This document shows positions 8,117 to 13,881 of a DNA stretch of 14,434 bases, piece by piece. The notes beneath the pieces were generated by a model. The model made no database searches and was not told the origin of the DNA. It saw only the letters and a program-made list of their open reading frames with translations. This stretch comes from CAZMGG01 sp964565715. Its GTDB lineage: Bacteria > Planctomycetota > UBA1135 > UBA2386. The stretch's first letter is position 1. Each line of letters opens with the position of its first letter. The stretch covers positions 1-14,434 of the forward strand of contig CAZMGG010000136.1 in the NCBI GenBank assembly GCA_964565715.1, in the 5' to 3' direction. Position numbers and translations under genes: made by a program.

Positions 8117-8841
8117 ATGAAGTTCCTGAAGAACGTGCCCGTCGCCGCCGTCGCGGCCATCGTCACCCCGCTCCTGCTCACCGCTGCCGCCGTCGCGCAG
8201 GACCCGGCCGCTCCCGCGGCCGCCGCGCCCACCGCGACGCAGCAGCCCAACGCCATCGCCGACGCCTTCGCCAACGCCGGCATCATCGGCTACATCATCG
8301 TGCTGATGTCGATCGTCTCGCTGGCGCTGATCATCGAGAACTTCATGAACATCAAGCGCGAGAAGCTCGCGCCGCCGGACCTGATCGACGAGCTGGAGGC
8401 CCTGTTCGAGGAGGGCAACTTCCAGGAGGCCGTCGAGCTGTGCGAGCAGGAGAAGACCTACCTGACCAACGTCGTCGGCGCCGGCCTGTCGAAGCTCGGC
8501 CACCCGTTCGAGACGATCCAGATCACCCTGCGCGAGATGGAGACCGAGGAGCAGGTCAAGCTGTTCNNNNNNNNNNCGCGCCGATGATGGGTCTGTTCGG
8601 CACGGTGACCGGCATGTTCGTGACGTTCGGTGAGATCGCCGCCGCCGGTGGCTCGGTGTCGCCCGCCCAGCTGGCCGGCGGTATCAAGCTGGCGCTGGTG
8701 ACGACGATCTTCGGTCTGACGGTGGCCATCCCGGTCGGCACCTTCTTCTTCATGCTGCGCGGCAAGGTGGTGCGCTGCGCGACCGAGGTGAACGCGATCG
8801 CCGAGGACATGTTCGAGCGCTTCCGCAAGACCGCCAGCTGA
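8117..8841 (+). CDS. exbB: ExbB/TolQ/MotA-family proton channel protein, interrupted by an assembly gap
   Basis: Inner-membrane channel subunit that, with ExbD-type partners, turns proton flow into mechanical work. The ATG at 8117 has GGAG at 8103-8106. It begins with a signal peptide (likely AVA/Q after residue 27) and an Ala/Pro/Gln linker; TM1 lies at about 53-73, followed by a cytoplasmic region. 150 residues are readable before the N run. After it, 87 residues start with APMMGLFGTVTGM (TM2) and include LVTTIFGLTVAIP (TM3), both classic ExbB/TolQ signatures with the conserved Thr residues. The two halves are in different frames across the 10 N. The true gap length must be 2 modulo 3, and by family comparison about ten residues are missing. 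This is most likely an assembly artefact rather than a frameshifted gene. It heads an operon with two ExbD genes. The symbol denotes the family; the AglR or TolQ role cannot be separated from it. Confidence 0.9.
8567..8576. other. Assembly gap (10 N) inside the ExbB-like gene
   Basis: The ten N are a placeholder of unknown true length. The left side ends exactly at a codon boundary (LF). The right side resumes with the last base of a codon followed by Ala-Pro-Met-Met. A gap of 10 breaks the frame. Confidence 0.99.
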
Positions 8842-8892
8842 GGCGGACCGAACCCGACCCAGGCAGCACCCGTTCCCACCCCCGGCTCCCGA

Positions 8893-8899
8893 TAGGAGG
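8893..8899 (+). promoter_or_regulatory. Strong ribosome binding site for ExbD-like 1
   Basis: TAGGAGG lies 8 bases before the ATG at 8908 and is the best Shine-Dalgarno match in the window. It fixes the start and suggests high translation of this subunit relative to its neighbours. Confidence 0.8.
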
Positions 8900-8907
8900 C
8901 CCCACCC

Positions 8908-9441
8908 ATGGCAAACATCCTCAAGCAGGCCCAGGAGGAGATGCAGATGGACATGACGCCGATGATCGACTGCGTCTTCCTTCTGATGATCTTCTTCGTG
9001 CTGGTGATCGACCTGAGCCAGCAGAACCTCGAGGACCTGATCCTGCCCAAGGCGCAGTACCAGGAACCCGACGAGAAGCCGCCGGAGAACCGGCCGATCC
9101 TCAACATCCTCCAGAGCGGCGCCGTCGTCTACAAAGGCAAGACCTGGTACGACCCGGCCGTCCACCGCAACAACTACCAGCCGATGGTGGACCTGCTGGT
9201 CTACCTGAAGCAGACGGTGGTCAAGAAGGAGGACATGGAGGAGAAGATGATCGGCCCCAACAAGGTCACGCTGGTCAACTCCCCCATCCTGATCCGCGCC
9301 GACAAGTGGACCGAGTGGCACTTCGTCGGCAAGGCGATGGAGATGTGCGCCAAGCCCGAGGCGGCCTTCTGGAAGGTCGAACTGGCGATGAGCGAAGAAG
9401 ACAAGGAAGAGAAGAAGCTGAGGGCGCTCGCGGGCAAGTGA
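8908..9441 (+). CDS. exbD: ExbD/TolR-family motor subunit 1
   Basis: A 177-residue inner-membrane protein: a short cytoplasmic N-terminus, one membrane helix at about 22-38 and a periplasmic domain. The motif MTPMIDCVFLL puts the proton-carrying aspartate at D21, as in ExbD and TolR. The periplasmic part is longer than in a typical ExbD of about 140 residues and ends in a highly charged Glu/Lys tail (SEEDKEEKKL). It starts 66 bp after the ExbB-like stop and ends 55 bp before a second ExbD gene, so the three form an operon. Its paralogue is close around the membrane motif, including a 21-base identical stretch at 8950-8970 and 9536-9556, but the periplasmic halves have diverged. It may therefore contact a different partner. 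The TolR/ExbD/AglQ-S distinction cannot be made from sequence alone. Confidence 0.93.
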   Translation: MANILKQAQEEMQMDMTPMIDCVFLLMIFFVLVIDLSQQNLEDLILPKAQYQEPDEKPPENRPILNILQSGAVVYKGKTWYDPAVHRNNYQPMVDLLVYLKQTVVKKEDMEEKMIGPNKVTLVNSPILIRADKWTEWHFVGKAMEMCAKPEAAFWKVELAMSEEDKEEKKLRALAGK

Positions 9442-9496
9442 GCCCACCCCCCACCCACCCCGTAGCCCCCGCCGACATCAACCGGAGACCCGACGA

Positions 9497-10066
9497 ATGG
9501 ACGTTCTCGAAGAAGCCCAACAGGAAGCCAAGGTCGACATGACGCCGATGATCGACGTCGTCTTCCTCCTGATCATTTTCTTCCTCTGCATCGACTTCAA
9601 GATCCTCGAGGCCAAGCTGCCCGCCTACCTGCCGAAGGACAAGGGCGCGCAGAGCTTCAAGGTGGACCCGATCGAACAGCTGTCGGTCAAGATCGTGTGC
9701 ACCCAGTTCGGCAGCAAGGCGGCCCGCAATCCTGGCCAGGATCCCAACACCATCAATGACGCCACCAAGCGGCCCTATCCGCACCGCCTGGTCGGCCACA
9801 ACATCCACTTCGAGGTGGGGCCCAAGCGGGTGTCGGATCTGCCCCGCCTCAAGGAGGAGCTGACGCGGATCTACAACGACAAGAACACCTGGCAGCCCGA
9901 TGCCGAGAAGGGCGGGACCAAGCCGATGCCGGTGGTGATCGAGCCGGCCGAGAGCACGGTCTACGACGACGTCGCCAAGACGGTGGATGCGGTCAAGGCC
10001 GCGGGCTTCCCGGAGATCAACTTCGGTGGCGGCATGGGCGGCAAGGCGCCCGGCACCGGCCGCTGA
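9497..10066 (+). CDS. exbD: ExbD/TolR-family motor subunit 2
   Basis: A 189-residue second ExbD-type subunit. The cytoplasmic N-terminus is short and acidic, the membrane motif is MTPMIDVVFLL with the proton-carrying D20, and the helix spans about 21-37. The periplasmic domain is long and ends in a Gly-rich tail (GGGMGGKAPGTG). GGAG at 9484-9487 lies 9 bases before the ATG. It is the last gene of the motor operon and is followed by a strong terminator. Having two non-identical ExbD subunits with one channel protein recalls the AglR-AglQ-AglS motor of Myxococcus gliding, where two TolR-like proteins share one TolQ-like protein. That comparison rests on gene content, not on sequence identity. 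Confidence 0.92.
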   Translation: MDVLEEAQQEAKVDMTPMIDVVFLLIIFFLCIDFKILEAKLPAYLPKDKGAQSFKVDPIEQLSVKIVCTQFGSKAARNPGQDPNTINDATKRPYPHRLVGHNIHFEVGPKRVSDLPRLKEELTRIYNDKNTWQPDAEKGGTKPMPVVIEPAESTVYDDVAKTVDAVKAAGFPEINFGGGMGGKAPGTGR

Positions 10067-10100
10067 GCCAGGCCCCCCCGGCAACCCGCCGGTCACACAC

Positions 10101-10141
10101 GCGACCCCGGTCGGCCCCCACCGACCGGGGTCGCGCTGTTT
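10101..10141 (+). terminator. Strong intrinsic terminator closing the motor operon
   Basis: Perfect 14-bp stem GCGACCCCGGTCGG (10101-10114) with its complement (10121-10134), a six-base loop (CCCCCA), then GCTGTTT. It starts 34 bases after the ExbD-like 2 stop. It separates the motor operon from the second secretin, which must then have its own promoter. Confidence 0.85.
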
Positions 10142-10231
10142 CCCGGCCTGCCGGCGACGACCCTGTCCCAGCCCCTCACCGGCCCCCGAACCCGGTGCCC
10201 CAAACCACTGCTTCGACGGATCAAAAACCGC

Positions 10232-10260
10232 TGGCAAGGCCCGGATGGCGCGATTAGCTT
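10232..10260 (+). promoter_or_regulatory. Putative promoter for secretin 2
   Basis: TGGCAA (10232-10237) and TAGCTT (10255-10260) are 17 bp apart in the least GC-rich part of this intergenic region. TGGCAA also precedes the TATACT site at 3679. Both boxes are weak matches to the sigma-70 consensus. The implied leader is about 215 bases. Confidence 0.28.
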
Positions 10261-10454
10261 CTCGCCGTCCAAACGGGCATCTGGCCCACGTCCCCGGCCA
10301 GAACCGAGCCCTCTCCCCCCCCTCTGCCGCCCATGTCTCCGCAAGCCCCTGCCCCAGCCCGGAATGCGTCCTTGCTCCCGGCGGGATCGGAGCCCGGAAC
10401 CGGTCGGCAGTGAGTCCCCCGCGCGGTCCCGCCGCATTGCCCTGGCGCGTAGCC

Positions 10455-10474
10455 GAACAGAGCTGAACAGAGCT
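10455..10474 (+). repeat. Tandem 10-base duplication before secretin 2 start
   Basis: GAACAGAGCT occurs twice head to tail, at 10455-10464 and 10465-10474, ending 6 bases before the ATG at 10481. The region lacks a clear Shine-Dalgarno, so the repeat sits where a ribosome site would be expected. Confidence 0.75.
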
Positions 10475-10480
10475 GACACG

Positions 10481-13042
10481 ATGGCCATCGAACACCCGCG
10501 TCTTCTCGCTGCCTCCCTCACCGCAGCCTTGTTTTCGGTCGTCTCCTGCTCCGGTCCGGGCAGCACGAGCACGGACCCCGCCGGCGACCCCGGCACCAAC
10601 CCCGGCATGACCGCCCAGGACCCCGCGGCGCCGGGCGCCCAGGAGCCGGCCATCGACCAGCAGCGGCGCAACGCGCTGGTCGCCAAGTACCTCGAGGACG
10701 CCCGCAACCTGCGCAACGAGGGCAAGCTCGACGCGGCCCTGTTCCAGTTGCTGAAGGCCAAGGAGCTGAGCCCGGCCAACAACGAGGTGCTGGGCCTGAT
10801 CGCCGTCATCAACGCCGAGCAGGGCCGCCCCGCCGGCAGCGCCGTCAGCTTCCACGAGGAGCAGCAGCGGCTGCGGCAGATCAACGAGGAGCGCCGCCGC
10901 ACCTCGGTGATGGGTCGCCTGCAGGGTGCCCGTGAGGCGATGGGTCAGGCCAACTACACGACCGCCATCGACCTGCTGCGTCTCGCCCAGCTCGACATCG
11001 ACGTGGCGCCGGAGCAGGACTGGGGCGACCTCGCGGCGCAGACCCGGGCGCTGACCGAGGAGGCGACGCGCAAGCAGGCCGAGCAGAGCCGCCAGCGGCA
11101 GGCCGAGATCAACGATCAGCTCGCCGCCCAGCTGCGCGCCGAGCACGAGGCCGCCGAGGCCCGCCGCCGCGCCATGGTCGACTCGCTGCTGCAGCAGTCG
11201 CAGGTCGCCTTCCAGGGCCGGCGCTTCCAGCACTCCCAGGACCTGGCGCTGAAGGCCCTGCAGTACGAGCCGAACAACGCCGTCGCGATGGAACTGCACA
11301 ACGCCGCCGTCAAGGCCGGCCGCGACGACGCCAAGGAGGCCTACTACCACGACAAGGCCAAGGAGATCCGCAACCTGCTCGAGGCCAAGGAGGAGCTGCG
11401 GGTGCCGCAGACCGAGGTCCTGCGGATGGACGCGGAGACGTGGGACCGGGCCCAGCGCCGCTCCCGCGGGGCGGCCAAGGAGATCGTCGATCCGATGGAC
11501 CAGGCGGTCTGGGACCGGACCCAGATCGAGCAGGTCGGCAAGGTCAGCTTCACCGCCGAGAACGGCCAGTACGCCGACGTCGTGCGCAGCCTGTCGCAGA
11601 CCACCGGCGTGCCGATCATCATCACCCCCGAGGGCCGCGACACGATCTCGTCGGAGAGCCTGGTGATGGAGATCGACCTGGCCAGCTCGATCACGCTGGA
11701 GAACTTCCTCAACCACATGGTGCAGCGCAGCACCAGCCTGGCCTGGACCGTGCAGAACGGCGTCGTGGTGATCGGCACCAAGGCGCAGGCCGGCGGCACC
11801 AACCTGGTCGAGACCTACGACGTGCGCGACCTGGTGTTCAAGCGCACCCAGTTCCTGCCGCCGCGCATCCGCGACATTCCGGGCGAGAGCGGCGGCTTCG
11901 ACGACACGCCGCGCACCGGCGGCGAGGGCGACGAGAAGGTCGCGTTCGTCGAGATGGACCAGCTCACCAACACGCTGCGCGAGGTCACCGACACCACCTA
12001 CTGGGAGGGCGACGGCGTCGAGATGCGGCCCGAGGACCAGGGCTACCTGGTGGTCAAGGCCAACGCCGCGATGCACGCCCGGGTGCGCAAGGCGCTCAAC
12101 GACATGCGCCGCTTCGCCACCCCGGTGGTGACCATCGACTCGAAGTTCCTGACCGTGACCCGCAACTTCCTGCAGGAGGTCGGTGTCGACATCCGCGGGC
12201 TGGGCGGCTCGGGCAACAAGGGCACGGCGGCCTCCCTGGACGACGTCACCAACGGGCTGCAGAACAACAGCTCGCGCGGCTTCGACAACGGCGGCACCGG
12301 CGACCCGGCGGCCAACCCGCTGGCCGGCGCCTTCTACAACGACGGCGGCGACGGCGACATCCGCGGCCGCAGCGAGAACTTCTTCACCACCGACCTGGGC
12401 CGGGCGCTGACCCCGAACGGCGGCCTCACCGCCAGCTGGACCCTGATCGACGACACCCAGCTCAACCTGATCCTGCGGGCCATCGAGAAGCAGGAGGACG
12501 CCGAGGTCGTCAACAGCCAGATCCTGACCGTGCTCAACAACGAGCGCGGCCACGTCGCGGTGATCAACCAGACCGCCTACGTCCGCGACTTCGACGTCGA
12601 GGTGGCGCAGGCGTCGTTCATCGCCGACCCGAAGGTCGACGTGATCCAGGACGGCATCGTGCTCGACGTCCAGCCGATCATCCAATACGACCGCAAGTAC
12701 ATCATCCTGAGCCTCAACCCGACGGTCGCCGAGCTGACCCGGCCGATCCCGACCTTCACCACCTCGCTGGCCGGCTCCACCCTGCCGGTGACCCTGCAGC
12801 TGCCGAACCTGACGGTGACGTCGTTCGCGACCACCGCCAAGGTGCCGGACGGCGGCACGGTGCTGCTCGGCGGCCTGCGCCAGATGCTGAGCAAGGAACG
12901 CCGGGCCGAGGTGCCGCTGCTGGGCCGCCTGCCGCTGATCTCCTTCCTGTTCAAGCAGGAGGGCGTGGTGGACGAGAACCGCAGCCTGATGGTCATGGTG
13001 CGCGCCACCATCACCGACGTGGCCGCCCAGGCCGGCAAGTAG
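10481..13042 (+). CDS. Lipoprotein secretin with N-terminal TPR domain (secretin 2)
   Basis: An 853-residue predicted outer-membrane ring protein, paralogous to the one at 947-3550. The signal peptide ends in the lipobox VVSC, with lipidated C23. TPR-like helices lie at about 64-115 and 150-180, a long charged coiled-coil-prone segment at about 193-232, and a further TPR pair at about 235-275. An STN/N0-like domain spans about 353-433, a secretin N-type domain about 485-545, and the secretin core about 549-845. Hallmarks are VPDGGTVLLGGL (788-799) and VPLLGRLPLISFLF (811-824), at the same residue numbers as in secretin 1. The insert FYNDGGDGDIRGRSEN (618-633) is shared with the paralogue. The STN/N0-like part is better preserved here than in secretin 1. 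The ATG at 10481 is chosen for the lipoprotein signal; ribosome binding is weak. It is isolated from the motor operon by a terminator. Its exported substrate is unknown. Confidence 0.9.
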   Translation: MAIEHPRLLAASLTAALFSVVSCSGPGSTSTDPAGDPGTNPGMTAQDPAAPGAQEPAIDQQRRNALVAKYLEDARNLRNEGKLDAALFQLLKAKELSPANNEVLGLIAVINAEQGRPAGSAVSFHEEQQRLRQINEERRRTSVMGRLQGAREAMGQANYTTAIDLLRLAQLDIDVAPEQDWGDLAAQTRALTEEATRKQAEQSRQRQAEINDQLAAQLRAEHEAAEARRRAMVDSLLQQSQVAFQGRRFQHSQDLALKALQYEPNNAVAMELHNAAVKAGRDDAKEAYYHDKAKEIRNLLEAKEELRVPQTEVLRMDAETWDRAQRRSRGAAKEIVDPMDQAVWDRTQIEQVGKVSFTAENGQYADVVRSLSQTTGVPIIITPEGRDTISSESLVMEIDLASSITLENFLNHMVQRSTSLAWTVQNGVVVIGTKAQAGGTNLVETYDVRDLVFKRTQFLPPRIRDIPGESGGFDDTPRTGGEGDEKVAFVEMDQLTNTLREVTDTTYWEGDGVEMRPEDQGYLVVKANAAMHARVRKALNDMRRFATPVVTIDSKFLTVTRNFLQEVGVDIRGLGGSGNKGTAASLDDVTNGLQNNSSRGFDNGGTGDPAANPLAGAFYNDGGDGDIRGRSENFFTTDLGRALTPNGGLTASWTLIDDTQLNLILRAIEKQEDAEVVNSQILTVLNNERGHVAVINQTAYVRDFDVEVAQASFIADPKVDVIQDGIVLDVQPIIQYDRKYIILSLNPTVAELTRPIPTFTTSLAGSTLPVTLQLPNLTVTSFATTAKVPDGGTVLLGGLRQMLSKERRAEVPLLGRLPLISFLFKQEGVVDENRSLMVMVRATITDVAAQAGK

Positions 13043-13047
13043 CGCCG

Positions 13048-13100
13048 GCGGCCATCCGGCCGCTAGACTCGCGGGCCGCCGTCGGGATCTCCCGGCGGCG
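13048..13100 (+). terminator. Hairpins after secretin 2, running into the gap
   Basis: GCGGCC-ATCC-GGCCGC (13048-13063) follows the TAG stop directly. A second inverted repeat pairs 13077-13087 with 13090-13100, eleven positions with one G-T pair and a very short turn, and abuts the N run. There is no T-tract. The first hairpin may end secretin 2 transcription. The second could be a terminator or simply the structure that broke the assembly. Confidence 0.5.
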
Positions 13101-13110
13101 NNNNNNNNNN
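13101..13110. other. Assembly gap (10 N) before the HAD gene
   Basis: Placeholder of unknown true length ending exactly at the ATG of the HAD gene. It hides that gene's ribosome site and possibly more sequence, so the distance between secretin 2 and the HAD gene is not known. Confidence 0.99.
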
Positions 13111-13836
13111 ATGACCACCAGGAACCTCGACGCGATCTTCTTCGACATCGACGACACGCTGTTCAGCACCACCGTGTTCGCCGACAAGGCCCGCCGCGGC
13201 GCCATCGACGCCATGATCCGCGCCGGCCTGCGCGCCACCCGCGACGACTGCATGCGGGAGCTGGAGGAGGTCCTGGTGGAGTTCTCCAGCAACTACGGCA
13301 ACCACTTCGACAAGGTGATCGAGCGGCTGCCCGCGGAGGCGTCCACCGGCCTCAACCGGGCGGTGCTGGTGGCGGCCGGCGTGGTCGCCTACCACGACAC
13401 CAAGTGGCGCGAGCTGCAGGTCTACGACGACGTCTACGAGGTCCTGAAGTGGCTGTCCGGCCAACCGGTGATCCGCGGCATCATCAGCCACGGCATCACC
13501 GTGAAGCAGGCCGAGAAGCTGGTGCGGCTGAGCGTCCTCGAGTTCCTCACGCCGAACGCGATCTTCTTCACCGACCAGGTCGGCTTCAGCAAGCCCAACC
13601 CGAAGCTCTACCGGCGGGTGCTGAAGCGGCTCGATCTCGACCCTGGCCGTTGCATCTACGTCGGCGACAACCCGACCCACGACATCGACCCGTGCAACCG
13701 CGAGGGTTGGATCACGGTGCGCTGCCGCCGGTCGGGGCGCTACTCCGAGGACCAGGGCGCGACGGCGCCGCAGCACGAGATCCGCGACTTCTTCGAACTG
13801 CGGCGGCTGCTGCGCGAGCAGTTCGGGCTCGCCTGA
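13111..13836 (+). CDS. HAD-superfamily (subfamily IA) hydrolase, TIGR02253/YjjG-like
   Basis: A 241-residue cytoplasmic phosphatase-type enzyme. All four HAD motifs are visible: I, FFDIDDTLF with nucleophile D12 and acid/base D14; II, S126 in ISHG; III, K161 in FSKPNPKLY; IV, VGDNPTHDID with D186 and D191. The segment ADKARRGAIDAMIRAGL after motif I and the helical cap are typical of the TIGR02253 group, which is frequent in archaea and related to pyrimidine nucleotidase YjjG. The substrate cannot be read from the sequence; a nucleotide or small phosphoester is likely for the group. The ATG touches the assembly gap, so a slightly earlier start is possible, but the present one gives the usual spacing to motif I. 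It is probably not part of the secretin system. It converges on the actin gene. Confidence 0.9.
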   Translation: MTTRNLDAIFFDIDDTLFSTTVFADKARRGAIDAMIRAGLRATRDDCMRELEEVLVEFSSNYGNHFDKVIERLPAEASTGLNRAVLVAAGVVAYHDTKWRELQVYDDVYEVLKWLSGQPVIRGIISHGITVKQAEKLVRLSVLEFLTPNAIFFTDQVGFSKPNPKLYRRVLKRLDLDPGRCIYVGDNPTHDIDPCNREGWITVRCRRSGRYSEDQGATAPQHEIRDFFELRRLLREQFGLA

Positions 13837-13837
13837 G

Positions 13838-13869
13838 GCGCCGGGAACGGCGCGCGCCGCTCCCGGCGT
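13838..13869. terminator. Shared hairpin between convergent genes
   Basis: The 45-base space between the HAD stop and the actin stop holds an inverted repeat: 13839-13846 pairs with 13861-13868, then after one mismatch 13848-13851 pairs with 13856-13859 around GCGC. It is symmetrical, so it could end transcription from both sides. No T-tract is present on either strand. Confidence 0.5.
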
Positions 13870-13881
13870 CCTGGCCCGCGC

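Larger units (their letters stand above)
10142..10480 (+). other. Intergenic region and leader of secretin 2
   Basis: Non-coding stretch of about 340 bases after the terminator. It includes an AT-richer patch at 10217-10260 with a promoter-like site and a tandem 10-base repeat just before the next start. An in-frame ATG at 10364 would lengthen the secretin by 39 residues but has an Arg-rich, non-signal sequence, so it is not used. No RNA gene or other ORF is supported. Confidence 0.5.

Noticed and set aside
8117..10066. TonB-ExbB-ExbD iron uptake system
   Set aside because: No TonB, TonB-dependent receptor or iron-related gene is present, and there are two ExbDs beside TPR and secretin genes.
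10232..10250. Sigma-54 promoter, from TGGCA at this site and at 3657
   Set aside because: The -12 element (TTGC) is missing at the required spacing in both places.
10364..10480. Earlier ATG for secretin 2
   Set aside because: The extra 39 residues are Arg-rich and would bury the lipoprotein signal.
9275..12685. 1136-codon minus-strand frame opposite ExbD genes and secretin 2
   Set aside because: It crosses a strong terminator and several clear plus-strand genes; it is an antisense shadow.
947..13042. Standard type II secretion or type IV pilus locus
   Set aside because: Secretins are present, but no ATPase, platform protein, pseudopilin or prepilin peptidase is found.
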